The notes below the pieces were generated by a model that made no database searches, had not been told where the DNA came from, and saw only the letters and a list, made by a program, of their open reading frames with translations. The position numbers and the translations under genes are program-made. Shown here piece by piece: positions 16,803 through 25,661 of a stretch of 64,000 nucleotides of DNA; position 1 is the stretch's first letter; the number at the start of each line of letters is the position of its first letter. The DNA lies in assembly GCA_002336895.1 (NCBI GenBank), contig DDFC01000020.1, positions 20,097 to 84,096 of the forward strand, in the 5' to 3' direction. The DNA is from Verrucomicrobiaceae bacterium UBA1938 (lineage in GTDB: Bacteria > Verrucomicrobiota > Verrucomicrobiia > Verrucomicrobiales > Verrucomicrobiaceae).

Positions 16803-17825
16803 TCAAAACCAGCCGCAGACGAGCTTTACAAAGCGGAGGCCCTCAGCGGTGAGCTTTCCTGAGCTGCCGCTGCCGGTGACGCAGCCTCGGGTGCTGAGGT
16901 AATGCGGCAGGTCGGAGTCCTGCACCCAAGTGACGACGGGAGTGGGCACGGTGCTGGCGGAGGACCTGACTTTGAGCGGCAGGCCCCAGCGGCTGAAGGT
17001 AACCTCCCAGCTGGCGGGGCGGCCTGACTGGCGTGGGCCATCGAGCAGCCAGGGGTAATTTTTCAAAATCTCCATTTCGGCATCTCCTGGGATGGCCACG
17101 CGGTAGGCCGGCGGAGTGGACTGCACAGCGGCGGCTGCGGTGAGTGAGGGGTTTTTCTGCTGCGCGAGGTAGAAAGACTGAAGGTCAAGCCCGATGAGGT
17201 TGAGGCCATTGTACAAGCCGTTGTGATTGGGGGTGGCAAAACTGGCGGCATGCCAGGCCTCAAAGCGGCTGGAGAGGAAGAGATTGAGCTCCACATGCAC
17301 ATGGGCGCGGCGCTGGTCGATGCCACTGCCAGTGTAGCCGAGGATGCCCAATGTGGTGCCCGCCTTCACGTGCTGCCCGGGGCTGACGGTGGCGGAGGCA
17401 AGGTGGGCGTAGAGGGAATAGTATGAGCTGCCACCCCAGTCGTGCCGAACCACGATGTAGCGGCCGTAGTTGCTATGCGCTGGGGATGCCGCGACGTGCA
17501 CAATCACGCCATCGGCGATGGCGCACACCGCATCCTGAGGATTGCCTTTGGAGTCGCGTTGCAGAGGCTTGATGTCGAGGCCTTCGTGAAAACGTGCGTA
17601 GGCTATGCGGCTGCCGATACGGCGGGGATCACGCACAAAACCGAACTGGCCGCCCTCCCAAGGGGTGGTCTTGGCGCCCTCAAAGGTGCGGTCCACGAAC
17701 TGGAAAAAGTCCGCAGGCGCGTCAAAGAGCGCGTGGTTGGCCGTGGGCAGCAGGAGCTGCTGCGCAGGCAGTGCACCAGCAAGCAGACAGAGCAGCAAGG
17801 ATGAAAGGGCGAGACGCGTCATCAT
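16803..17825 (-). CDS. Secreted M23-type metallopeptidase
   Basis: A 340-residue protein with a signal peptide (LALSSLLLCLLAGALPAQ). The peptidase domain (about 75-200) has the zinc ligands His80 and Asp84 in RFHEGLDIKP, and HVHVE at 175-179, with SLYAHLASATVSPGQHV between. M23 enzymes cut peptidoglycan cross-links or glycine bridges. The C-terminal 130 residues carry no domain I recognise. It shares one base with the stop of the upstream lipoprotein gene, so the pair is co-transcribed. Confidence 0.88.
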   Translation of the reverse strand: MMTRLALSSLLLCLLAGALPAQQLLLPTANHALFDAPADFFQFVDRTFEGAKTTPWEGGQFGFVRDPRRIGSRIAYARFHEGLDIKPLQRDSKGNPQDAVCAIADGVIVHVAASPAHSNYGRYIVVRHDWGGSSYYSLYAHLASATVSPGQHVKAGTTLGILGYTGSGIDQRRAHVHVELNLFLSSRFEAWHAASFATPNHNGLYNGLNLIGLDLQSFYLAQQKNPSLTAAAAVQSTPPAYRVAIPGDAEMEILKNYPWLLDGPRQSGRPASWEVTFSRWGLPLKVRSSASTVPTPVVTWVQDSDLPHYLSTRGCVTGSGSSGKLTAEGLRFVKLVCGWF

Positions 17826-18496
17826 CAGGTGCCGGGCAGTTTGAAGCCTTCCAATGGGATCATGCCCTCGGGCGTGCGCGGGGCGGGACGGGGCTTGCCG
17901 AGTGCCCTGTCGCGTTCGGCGGCTTTTTCTGCGGCTTCCAGGGCTTTGGCTTCGCGGCGTGAGTTCAGCTTTTCCTTGGAGGTGGAGGGAAGCATGTCGT
18001 CCATCCAGCGAGAGGTGGATTTTGGGGTCATGTATTTGAGACGAGGATAGAACTTGTCCATCTCGTCGATGGTCTTCTTGGTGAGGCCGCGCCAGATGGT
18101 GAATTTGCCGTCGGTGATCGGCTGGTCGAGCTCGATCATGTCAACGGGGATGCCATTGACCATCGTCAGCATGGACATGCCGTGATAGGTGCGGGAGGCG
18201 AGTTCAAGAGCATTGCGACCCTTTGTGTCGAGCTGCAGGAGGGCGCCGTAGCCTTCATTGATGTCTTCCGCAGGGAAGGGCTCGAAGCCAGAGATGCTGC
18301 GCTGGCTGAATTCGGGGATTTTTCGAAAGGTCATCTGCTGCCCGCCGATGGGGAGCCGCATGAGCTCGCTGGGGTGCTCGATCTGGTCTGTCTGCACGTG
18401 AGAGGTGATGAGGAGCTTGTTCTCACGAAGCACGTCGCAGCTGGAGAGGAGTGCGGAGCCGGCCAGCAGCAGGATGACGGAGGAAAATCTTTGCAT
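17825..18496 (-). CDS. Hypothetical lipoprotein
   Basis: 223 residues with a lipobox (LLAGSALLSSC, Cys at residue 20), so it should be anchored in the membrane. The central part is a mixed fold without family match; the last 60 residues are charged and helical (KEKLNSRREAKALEAAEKAA), then rich in Pro. It is in an operon with the M23 peptidase, which suggests an envelope role. Confidence 0.75.
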   Translation of the reverse strand: MQRFSSVILLLAGSALLSSCDVLRENKLLITSHVQTDQIEHPSELMRLPIGGQQMTFRKIPEFSQRSISGFEPFPAEDINEGYGALLQLDTKGRNALELASRTYHGMSMLTMVNGIPVDMIELDQPITDGKFTIWRGLTKKTIDEMDKFYPRLKYMTPKSTSRWMDDMLPSTSKEKLNSRREAKALEAAEKAAERDRALGKPRPAPRTPEGMIPLEGFKLPGT

Positions 18497-18635
18497 GGAC
18501 CTATCAAATCAAAGCTGTGAATGCTTTGCAACTCTGGAGGAAGGCAGCGGGGTAAAACTTCTCCGCCTGCGGAGGCATCCCCTGATTTGACAAGCCCGCG
18601 AATCGCCGGAGTGTCGGTGCACCCTTTTTCCCACC

Positions 18636-19184
18636 ATGCCAGGCAATGAACGCACGCTCCTCACACAGGCCCAGATGGCCGATGGCGTGAAGGCATTGGC
18701 GGAGGGCATCCGAGCCGCGAACCCGGATGCGGAGAGCATCGCGCTGGTGGGTGTTTTTACACGTGGGGTGCCGCTGGCGAAGCGCATCGCGGCGGAGATT
18801 GAAAAGGCGGGGCTGAAGGTGTTTGTGGGAACGATCGACATCACGCAGTACCGGGACGACCTGAACACCTTTCAGATGGTGCCGAAGCTGGAGGGGTCTG
18901 ACATCGCCTTTGACATTGACGACCTGAACGTGGTGCTAGTCGATGAAGTGATCTACACCGGGCGCAGCGTGCGTGCTGCGCTGGATGAGCTGCTGAACTT
19001 TGGCCGCCCCAAGCGTGTGCAACTGGCGGTGCTGGTGGACCGCTGCGGACGCGAGCTGCCGGTGCAGCCTGATTTTTCCGCACTGAAGGTGACCCTGGCC
19101 CCTGGAGAGCGTGTGGCCGTGCGATTTGAAGAAGTGGACGGGCAGGACGCCTGCACCGTGCAAACCCAAGCCCCAGCAAGATGA
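18636..19184 (+). CDS. pyrR: Pyrimidine regulator PyrR / uracil phosphoribosyltransferase-like
   Basis: 182-residue type I phosphoribosyltransferase. VVLVDEVIYTGRSVRAAL is the PRPP-binding loop and FVGTIDITQYRDDL is diagnostic of PyrR. In Gram-positive bacteria PyrR binds pyr mRNA and controls attenuation; it also has uracil phosphoribosyltransferase activity. Here its stop overlaps the pyrB start in ATGA, so the two form an operon. I could not identify a convincing PyrR-binding anti-antiterminator in the 139-bp leader. Confidence 0.92.
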   Translation: MPGNERTLLTQAQMADGVKALAEGIRAANPDAESIALVGVFTRGVPLAKRIAAEIEKAGLKVFVGTIDITQYRDDLNTFQMVPKLEGSDIAFDIDDLNVVLVDEVIYTGRSVRAALDELLNFGRPKRVQLAVLVDRCGRELPVQPDFSALKVTLAPGERVAVRFEEVDGQDACTVQTQAPAR

Positions 19185-20107
19185 CCCCGCGCAAAGACCT
19201 CCTCGACATCGCCTCGCTCACGGATGAGGAAATCTCCTTCGTGCTCGACAACGCCGGGCCGTTCAAGGACCTCTTCAAGCGCAGCGTGAAGAAGGTGCCG
19301 ACGCTGAAGGGGCAGACGGTGCTGACGCTGTTTTACGAGCCCTCGACCCGCACGCGGTCGAGCTTTGAGGTGGCGGCGAGCCGCCTGTCTGCGGACGTGA
19401 CGCACTTTGACATCGAGTCGAGCAGCGTGGTGAAGGGGGAGTCGGTGCTGGACACGGTGGAGACACTGGAGGCCATGCGGGTGGACTACATCGTGGTGCG
19501 GCACAAGCAGTCGGGTACGCCGAATCTCATCGCGAAAAACACGCGGGCGAGTGTGATCAATGCCGGTGATGGCTGGCATGCACACCCGACGCAGGCGCTG
19601 CTGGATGCCTTTACGCTGAGGGAGATCCACAAGGACCTGCGCGGCTGCCGTGCGCTGATCGTGGGAGACATCCAGCACTCGCGCGTGGCGCGCAGCACGA
19701 GCCTGATCTTCCGCAGGCTGGGGATGCAGGTGGCGTATCTGGCGCCGGGCTCGATGATGCCGCGTGAGGTGCCGCAGGAGATCCCGCAGTTTGGGAACTG
19801 GACGGATGCTTTCGACTGGAAGCCCGATGTGATCTATCTGCTGCGTGTGCAGGGAGAGCGGCTGGATGAGCCGCTGATCCCGAGTCCGGCGGAATATCAC
19901 CGCAACTACGGGCTGACGGATGAACGGGTGAAGGTGCTGCGCGAGCGCGGGCTGCACCTGATGCATCCGGGGCCGGTGAACCGCGGCGTGGAGATCACGG
20001 ATGCGGGGATGAACTATGAGAAGTGCCTGATCAACCAGCAGGTGGAGAATGGGATCGCGGTGAGGATGAGCGTGCTGTACTGGCTGAGGCCGGGGGCGGC
20101 GGAGTAA
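19181..20107 (+). CDS. pyrB: Aspartate carbamoyltransferase, catalytic chain
   Basis: Condenses aspartate and carbamoyl phosphate in the committed step of pyrimidine synthesis. The 308 residues show the carbamoyl phosphate site FYEPSTRTRSSFE (52-64), GDGWHAHPTQALLDAFTL, VGDIQHSRVARS, and the C-terminal LMHPGPVNRGVEI aspartate site. No pyrI gene follows. It is coupled to pyrR by a 4-base overlap. Confidence 0.97.
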   Translation: MTPRKDLLDIASLTDEEISFVLDNAGPFKDLFKRSVKKVPTLKGQTVLTLFYEPSTRTRSSFEVAASRLSADVTHFDIESSSVVKGESVLDTVETLEAMRVDYIVVRHKQSGTPNLIAKNTRASVINAGDGWHAHPTQALLDAFTLREIHKDLRGCRALIVGDIQHSRVARSTSLIFRRLGMQVAYLAPGSMMPREVPQEIPQFGNWTDAFDWKPDVIYLLRVQGERLDEPLIPSPAEYHRNYGLTDERVKVLRERGLHLMHPGPVNRGVEITDAGMNYEKCLINQQVENGIAVRMSVLYWLRPGAAE

Positions 20108-20176
20108 AAGGCGCTAAGATTGTAAAGTGACCGGTCATAGAGCACCCAGCTTTGAAGGGCCGCAAATAACAACTCG

Positions 20177-20617
20177 TCAGGTTAAGCTACAGTCAACGAC
20201 AGTGAGGCCACAAAAAATTATCTCGAAGGACACCAATCCACAGGAAAGGTCGATCATGAGTCTCCAATTTGAATTCGCCACAGGCTTGTCTGACAGCTGA
20301 ACGCTAACAGTATCGACACTGAATTCATCAGGCATTTCTATGCGTTGGACTTCGGCCAAGTCATTGATTGCTTTTGCTGACAGGTTCCATATCTCGACGA
20401 GATGATCTTGAATCCATCCGACATTCCCGGGCATGGACGGAGGAAAAGCTTCGACTTTCTCGGTGAGTTCAAAAAGCATCTCCACATCAGACTGAAATGG
20501 AAAGTCGACCATGCTCTGAAGGCGCCATGTGCCAAAGGAGGTAAAAAAGTCTCCAAGCTGCTCGTCGTGGTGGACAGATTCGCCCAGTGTTTTTAAGAGT
20601 TCTGAAACATCCGTCAT
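20177..20617 (-). CDS. Hypothetical protein, 146 aa
   Basis: No family recognised. A soluble, acidic protein (MTDVSELLKTLGESVHHDEQ) with regular helix and strand patterning, and base composition AT-richer than pyrB or its left neighbour. It lies alone on the minus strand between pyrB and an epimerase gene. It may be a recent acquisition. Confidence 0.6.
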   Translation of the reverse strand: MTDVSELLKTLGESVHHDEQLGDFFTSFGTWRLQSMVDFPFQSDVEMLFELTEKVEAFPPSMPGNVGWIQDHLVEIWNLSAKAINDLAEVQRIEMPDEFSVDTVSVQLSDKPVANSNWRLMIDLSCGLVSFEIIFCGLTVVDCSLT

Positions 20618-20661
20618 ACGCTTATGTCTGTGTTGTAAAGTGAACTGAGTAGTCTCTTACC

Positions 20662-21684
20662 TCAAAACTTCCCATCCCGTGACTCGAAGTGGGTGGGTTT
20701 GCCGAGGGATTCGCCGCCGGAGGAGATCCAGTGGGCGACCCATTCGGTGAGTTCTTCGTCGCGGACGAAGGGGACGCCGAGGTCAACGAAGCTGCGGTAG
20801 GGGTTGCTGAGGAGGGCGTCGGGGGCTTCCTGTCCGGTGATGTGGACGGGTTTTCCGAAGATTTCGCCGAAGCGGGTTGCCAGCTCGCGGACGCTGAGGG
20901 TGGCGGTGCCGGTGAGATTGACGTGCCAGGCGGGGCTCTGGGCCTTGGCGAGGCTGAGGAGGGAGAGGGCATTGGCATCGCCCTGCCAGATGGTGTTGAA
21001 GTAGCCCATGGTGACGTCCACGGGATCGCCGTTCCAGACCTGGCGGGCGATGTCCACCATGACGCCGTAGCGGAGGTCGCAGGCGTAGTTGAGCCGGATG
21101 AGTGAGACGGGGGTGCCGCGTGTCTGGCTGAAGTATTCAAAGATGCGCTCGCGGCCGAGGCAGCTCATGGCGTACTCGCCTTTGGGATTGAGGGCGTCTT
21201 CCTCGTGGCTGCCACCGCGCTCGACGGGGACGAGGCCATAGACATTGCCGGTGGAGAAGGCGGCGATGCGGCTGCGGTGGTAGCGCTCGCAGACGAGGCC
21301 GGGGAGCCAGGCATTCATGGCCCAGGTGAAGGGCTCCTGGCCGGAGGAGCCGAATTTCATGCCCGCCATGTACACCACGTTGGGCGCATGAGGGAGGTAG
21401 GCGACGGCATTGGCGGCGAGGAGATCGGTGGAGATGACCTCGATGCCGTGCTGGACAAAGGCGGACTCAGCACCGGGGGTGCTAAAGCGGGAGACGGCGA
21501 TGACGCGGCGCTTGGTGCCGGCTTCATCGCTGGCGCGTTTGGCCATGCGTGCGAGGGAGGGGCCCATTTTGCCTGCGGCACCCAGGATGACGATGTCTCC
21601 CGGGAGACGGGCCATCATCTCGATCACGGCAGGGGTGGGGCGGCTGAGACGTTCTTCGAGTTCCGTGAGGTTCATCAAGGGCAT
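20662..21684 (-). CDS. NAD-dependent epimerase/dehydratase family protein
   Basis: An extended short-chain dehydrogenase. DIVILGAAGKMGPSLARMA holds the glycine-rich NAD(P) site; the expected YxxxK is less clear, with GEYAMSCLGRERIFEY in that position: Tyr is present, but Lys is replaced by Arg three residues beyond the usual spacing. The 5' frame is open to 21804; Met at 21684 or 21675 gives about 340 residues and starts near NLTELEERLS. Sugar-nucleotide or other keto-substrate reduction is likely, but the specific reaction is unknown. The changed active site should be checked. Confidence 0.8.
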   Translation of the reverse strand: MPLMNLTELEERLSRPTPAVIEMMARLPGDIVILGAAGKMGPSLARMAKRASDEAGTKRRVIAVSRFSTPGAESAFVQHGIEVISTDLLAANAVAYLPHAPNVVYMAGMKFGSSGQEPFTWAMNAWLPGLVCERYHRSRIAAFSTGNVYGLVPVERGGSHEEDALNPKGEYAMSCLGRERIFEYFSQTRGTPVSLIRLNYACDLRYGVMVDIARQVWNGDPVDVTMGYFNTIWQGDANALSLLSLAKAQSPAWHVNLTGTATLSVRELATRFGEIFGKPVHITGQEAPDALLSNPYRSFVDLGVPFVRDEELTEWVAHWISSGGESLGKPTHFESRDGKF

Positions 21685-21826
21685 AAGCGCATGTATGAAC
21701 GGGTTTTGCGATTCGAAAAATGCTTTGATGCAAACGTGTGCGGAGAGGTGGAACTGCCTTTGCAAAATGAGTAAAATTTTCTCCGGCGATTGCCGAGGCG
21801 GCATTTCCCGCTAGCATCGGCGCACG

Positions 21827-22603
21827 ATGATCGCCAACGCCGCTGCTGCTGTAACCGCCAACCTCAATGTGCTCGACTTTTCCTGGGCCACGAGCCTGGA
21901 GGCCTGGATCGCGGTGCTGACGCTGTGCGTGCTGGAGATTGTGCTGGGGATCGACAACATCGTGTTCATCTCCATCCTGGTGGACAAACTGCCGGAGGCA
22001 GACCGTGCGCGCGGGCGATTCATGGGGCTGGGGCTGGCAATGCTGACGCGTATTCTGCTGCTGCTCTCGATCACGTGGGTGATGTCGCTGACCGCGCCGC
22101 TTTTCTCACTGCTGGGGCATTCGATCACGGGCAAGGACCTGGTGCTGATCTTTGGCGGGCTGTTTCTGATCTATAAAAGCACGCACGAGATCCATGAAAA
22201 ACTGGAAGGCGACCCCGAGGGCGAGGTGCGCAACAGCGTGGGCAAAGGGGCGGCCTTTGGCGCGGTGATGGTGCAGATCGCGCTGCTGGACATCGTGTTC
22301 TCGCTGGACTCAGTGATCACCGCCGTGGGGATGGTGAAGCATATTTCCATCATGGTCACAGCGGTGCTGATCTCCGTGGGTTTCATGATGTTCTTTGCGA
22401 AGGCGGTGGGCGAGTTTGTAGCGCGTCATCCCACGGTGAAGATGCTGGCGCTGAGCTTCCTCATTTTGATTGGGACGGCGCTGATCGGAGAGGGTTTCCA
22501 CTTTGAGATTCCGAAGGGCTACATCTACTTTGCGATGGGCTTCTCGATGGCGGTGGAGATGCTGAATCTGAAGGCGAAGAAGAAGGGTGCGGCCAAGGCA
22601 TAG
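21827..22603 (+). CDS. TerC-family integral membrane protein
   Basis: 258 residues with about seven hydrophobic helices. EIVLGIDNIVFISILVDKLP and DIVFSLDSVITAVGMVKH are the paired acidic motifs of the TerC/Alx family. Members protect against manganese overload or tellurite and help metal loading of exported proteins. Divergent from the epimerase gene. Confidence 0.92.
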   Translation: MIANAAAAVTANLNVLDFSWATSLEAWIAVLTLCVLEIVLGIDNIVFISILVDKLPEADRARGRFMGLGLAMLTRILLLLSITWVMSLTAPLFSLLGHSITGKDLVLIFGGLFLIYKSTHEIHEKLEGDPEGEVRNSVGKGAAFGAVMVQIALLDIVFSLDSVITAVGMVKHISIMVTAVLISVGFMMFFAKAVGEFVARHPTVKMLALSFLILIGTALIGEGFHFEIPKGYIYFAMGFSMAVEMLNLKAKKKGAAKA

Positions 22604-22635
22604 GGCGGCGCGATTGGGGGCGCTGATTTACAACG

Positions 22636-22851
22636 GCGGCATGGCGGAGAGACGCTGCTGGAGGGCGCGGCGTGCAGAGAAAACGCTGGGTTTGCTATCC
22701 GGAGTTGGTGATCGTCCACCCAGGGCGGCGCTCGCCAAGGCTCGCTTTCCCTGGGCTACGATAGGCCGCACCGTTGGTGCTGGTGGGAAGTGGTGTAGGA
22801 TGGTGAAAAGTGAGCAGACCTGTTTTCGAAAGATCGTGGTGTCATGTCGTT
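22636..22851. repeat. Dispersed structured repeat, copy 1
   Basis: About 215 bp, clearly similar to 28127-28336. Conserved blocks are GGCGGAGAGACGCTGCTGGA, GCGCGGCGTGCA, GGGTTTGCT, a central palindrome (CCCAGGG near 22720 and CCCTGGG at 22749-22755) and the end block GCAGACCTGTTTTC. In the second copy the central stem is kept with different loop bases, which argues for selection on structure. Confidence 0.8.
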
Positions 22852-23060
22852 CACACGTCGCGTGTCTGATGATCGCTGAAGGACGGATGGGCTGATGACA
22901 CACTCATCGTAGCACCTGGAGCTGAGAAGCGGGCTTGAAGTGACCCATGCGAATGGAGGCGAATATCCGCGGATTTTCACGAATGGATTGCAGGCGGAAT
23001 CGGGTTGGCGAGGGTGTGGTGCACGTCATTCAGGGGAGGCTTTTTGAGAGTCGGGGTGAA

Positions 23061-23110
23061 TTGGCAAAAATGTCTCACTGGTGTGACAAGAGGTGCCATT
23101 TTTGTGGCAC
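23061..23110 (+). promoter_or_regulatory. Possible activator site upstream of the sigma-54 promoter
   Basis: GTGCCA (23093-23098) and TGGCAC (23105-23110) form an inverted repeat about 80 bases upstream of the -24 box. Overlapping it, CAAAAATG near 23064 and CATTTTTG at 23097-23104 form an 8-bp inverted pair. The position fits a bacterial enhancer-binding protein site. Confidence 0.4.
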
Positions 23111-23187
23111 AATCTGGCTCGTGTGGCGGTGGGTGTGATTTTATCAAGTCATTGATGATGAATGGTTTGATGTGAGGTTAACGCGGC

Positions 23188-23203
23188 TGGCACGGCTGAT
23201 GCA
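23188..23203 (+). promoter_or_regulatory. Sigma-54 (RpoN) promoter, -24/-12 boxes
   Basis: TGGCACGGCTGATGCA matches the sigma-54 consensus TGGCACG-N4-TTGCA at all fixed positions but one (A for the first T of the -12 box), with exact spacing between GG and GC. The start of hsp20-1 lies 59 bases downstream. A sigma-54 promoter needs an activator ATPase. Confidence 0.75.
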
Positions 23204-23261
23204 GTGGTATTGGGCGGAAGATTACTCCAACCCAAAAACTCAAACCAAACCATCCCAAGCC

Positions 23262-23699
23262 ATGAAACTCATCCGCACCAATCCCTTCAGCCTCAACCGC
23301 GTCTCCGATTTTGACGAATGGTTCCGCCATCCGTTTGCGGGCATGCCCTCCCTGAGCACGCTTTTCAACAACCTCGGCGAGGTCTTCCCCGGCGTGGCCA
23401 ATGACAAGCTGGCCGTGGATGTGCATGAAGACAAAGACAACTACCTGGCCAGCTTTGAGGTGCCGGGCGTGAAGAAGGAGGACGTGAAGATCGAGCTGAA
23501 CAACGGCCTGCTGAGCGTGGCCGTGGAGAAGCGCGAGAAGGACGGCGACAAAGAAAACTCCTACAGCCTGACCCGCTCGGTGTCCGTGCCTGAAGGTGTG
23601 AACGCCGAAGCCATCTCCGCGAAGCTCGAAGACGGCATCCTGACCGTGACGCTGCCGAAGCAGGAACGCAGCAAGCCGCGCACGATCACTCTGAACTAA
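23262..23699 (+). CDS. Small heat-shock protein Hsp20, first of pair
   Basis: A 145-residue ATP-independent chaperone that holds unfolding proteins. The alpha-crystallin domain is at about 45-145: LAVDVHEDKDNYLASFEVPG, NNGLLSVAVEKREK and the terminal motif EDGILTVTLPKQE. The N-terminal region SLNRVSDFDEWFRHPFAG is typical. Met at 23262 is the standard start; the frame opens at 23172 only by chance. It has a sigma-54-type promoter and is followed 52 bases later by a second Hsp20. Confidence 0.95.
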   Translation: MKLIRTNPFSLNRVSDFDEWFRHPFAGMPSLSTLFNNLGEVFPGVANDKLAVDVHEDKDNYLASFEVPGVKKEDVKIELNNGLLSVAVEKREKDGDKENSYSLTRSVSVPEGVNAEAISAKLEDGILTVTLPKQERSKPRTITLN

Positions 23700-23751
23700 T
23701 CTGCCCCATCCTCCCCAACTCCAATCCCATCTACTTATCTTTAAAACTACC

Positions 23752-24132
23752 ATGAATACGACCTGCTCTCCCAGCTCCTGCGCTCCTGCCACCTCCGGCG
23801 TGACTGAATCTCTGCGCAAGCCCCTCTACAACGTCAATGGCAACGCCGAAGCGTATGAAGTGCGCGTCGAAATGCCGGGCGTGCCGAAGGGCGGCGTGAA
23901 GATTGATCTCGAAGACAGCATCCTGACCATTCGCGGCGAACGCAACGCCACCGTGCCGGAAGGCATGAAGACGCTGCACCGCGAGCTCTCCCCGCTGAGC
24001 TACCTCCTGCGCCTGCGACTCAACACCCCGGTGGATGAGGAACAGATGACGGCCAAGCTCGAAGACGGCGTGCTGACGCTGCGCCTGCCGCTGAAGGAAG
24101 TGGCGAAGCCTCGCCAGATCCCGGTGCTGTAA
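23752..24132 (+). CDS. Small heat-shock protein Hsp20, second of pair
   Basis: 126 residues with an alpha-crystallin domain (AYEVRVEMPGVPKGGVKI, DSILTIRGERNA, EDGVLTLRLPLKE). The N-terminus is Cys- and Ser-rich (NTTCSPSSCAPATSG), unlike the first copy, and the protein is shorter and diverged, so the two probably form different oligomers or a mixed one. It shares the first gene's promoter; a clear terminator follows. Confidence 0.94.
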   Translation: MNTTCSPSSCAPATSGVTESLRKPLYNVNGNAEAYEVRVEMPGVPKGGVKIDLEDSILTIRGERNATVPEGMKTLHRELSPLSYLLRLRLNTPVDEEQMTAKLEDGVLTLRLPLKEVAKPRQIPVL

Positions 24133-24164
24133 TCTCTGAGCTGAAAGCGCCTGAAAAGCCCCCT

Positions 24165-24208
24165 GCCGCCCGCCTCGCCGAAATGTGCGATGCGGGCGGC
24201 CTCTTTTT
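24165..24208 (+). terminator. Rho-independent terminator of the hsp20 operon
   Basis: GCCGCCCGC (24165-24173) and GCGGGCGGC (24192-24200) form a perfect 9-bp GC stem; CTCTTTTT follows directly. Confidence 0.8.
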
Positions 24209-24247
24209 GGCTTCCAGCACGGCACGATCTCGGCTAGTAGCGTGGGC

Positions 24248-25627
24248 ATGGCCGACTCTTCCTCTCCCCAGCCTTCATTGCAGCAGACCCTCGGACCCTG
24301 GCAGATCATGTTTTATGGTCTGGGGTCCATGCTGGGGGCGGGGATCTATGCGCTGATCGGCAAGGCGGCGGCGGGGCTGGGGAATGCGATGTGGCTGGCC
24401 TTCATCATGGCGATGGTGGGAGCGCTGCTGACGGGCCTGACGTATGCGTGTGTGGGCGGGAGGTATGCGAAGGCGGGCGGTGCTGCGTATGTGACGCAGC
24501 GCGGGCTGGGCAAGCCGCTGCTGAGCTACATCATCGGCATCGCGGTGATGATGAGCGGGCTCACGAGCATGGCCACCGGGGCGCAGGCGATCATCGGTCA
24601 AATCAAAGAACTGATGGGCTGGCAGCTGGCGGACATGACGGTGAAGCTGTGTGCCATCGGGGTGGTGGGCATGGTGGGCTGTGTGATCTACCGGGGGCTG
24701 AAAGAGAGCATGTGGCTGAACATTTTGTGCACGGTGATCGAGGCCAGCGGGCTGATTTTCATCATCATCATCGGCGTGCGCTACTGGGGCGGGGTGAACT
24801 ACCTGGAATCTCCGGGGGACACGGCGGCAGGTGGTGCGGGCTCAGGCATCACGATGGCGCTGATCATGCAGGGGGCGGTGCTGACGTTTTATTCATTCAT
24901 CGGTTTTGAGGATATTTTGAATGTGAGCGAGGAGGTGAAAAACCCGGGGCGCAATGTGCCTCTGGGACTGATCGGCGCGATGGTGCTGGCCACGATGATC
25001 TATCTGGCGGTGGCGATCACGGCGGTGTCCGTGGTGCCCTGGCAGCAGCTGGCGAAGAGTGATGCGCCGCTGATGGAAGTGGCCCGGCGTGCTGCGCCAT
25101 GGTTTACCGGGATCAAGCCGGTGTATGCCTTCATCACGATCTTTGCGATCGGCAACACGGCGCTGCTGAACTACTTGATGGGATCGCGGCTGCTGTATGG
25201 GATGAGCCGCCAGGGGCTGCTGCCTGCGGTGCTGGGCAGTCTGCACCCCACGCGGCACTCGCCGCATGTGGCGGTGTTTGTGCTGTTTGGCATCGTGTCG
25301 GTGCTGATTCTTAGCGGAGGGGTGAAGCAGCTGGCGGAATCCACGGTGCTGCTGCTGCTGATTGTTTTCACGGTGGTGAACATCTCGCTGATCATTCTGA
25401 AGCGGCGGTCCGATGAGCCGAAGGGGGGCTTTGAGCCTCCGGCGTTTGTGCCGGTGCTAGGCGCGCTGGTGTGTGCCTCGCTGATCGTGGTGCGGGTGCA
25501 GAGTGGCATCACCAGCACGGATGCCGCGCAGCGCACGGCGCCGCTGATCGCGGGAGCGGTGGTGCTGATTAGCGTGGTGCTTTACTTTATGCTCAAGCCG
25601 AAGAATCCGGTGGCGCAGGAAGATTGA
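24248..25627 (+). CDS. APC-family amino-acid permease
   Basis: 459 residues, about 12 transmembrane helices. MFYGLGSMLGAGIYALIGKA is the TM1 motif of amino acid/polyamine/organocation transporters, TFYSFIGFEDILNVSEEVKN the conserved TM6-loop motif, and GSRLLYGMSRQGLLP the TM8 region. Substrate not clear; the closest look is to amino-acid permeases of the cationic/neutral group. I prefer Met at 24248 (MADSSSPQP) to 24185, which lies inside the terminator. Confidence 0.9.
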   Translation: MADSSSPQPSLQQTLGPWQIMFYGLGSMLGAGIYALIGKAAAGLGNAMWLAFIMAMVGALLTGLTYACVGGRYAKAGGAAYVTQRGLGKPLLSYIIGIAVMMSGLTSMATGAQAIIGQIKELMGWQLADMTVKLCAIGVVGMVGCVIYRGLKESMWLNILCTVIEASGLIFIIIIGVRYWGGVNYLESPGDTAAGGAGSGITMALIMQGAVLTFYSFIGFEDILNVSEEVKNPGRNVPLGLIGAMVLATMIYLAVAITAVSVVPWQQLAKSDAPLMEVARRAAPWFTGIKPVYAFITIFAIGNTALLNYLMGSRLLYGMSRQGLLPAVLGSLHPTRHSPHVAVFVLFGIVSVLILSGGVKQLAESTVLLLLIVFTVVNISLIILKRRSDEPKGGFEPPAFVPVLGALVCASLIVVRVQSGITSTDAAQRTAPLIAGAVVLISVVLYFMLKPKNPVAQED

Positions 25628-25661
25628 ACACAGGCGGTTTAGGCCTTATGGAACCCGTCCC

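Larger units (their letters stand above)
22604..23187. other. Long intergenic region before the heat-shock genes
   Basis: No gene is supported here. It holds copy 1 of the dispersed repeat (22636-22851). From 22852 to 23060 I see nothing definite, and 23061-23203 has the sigma-54 control elements listed separately. Short open frames in it are repeat-derived. Confidence 0.7.

Noticed and set aside
18497..18635. PyrR-responsive attenuator upstream of pyrR
   Set aside because: A small CTCCGC/GCGGAG hairpin is present, but no PyrR-binding consensus or terminator/antiterminator pair could be recognised.
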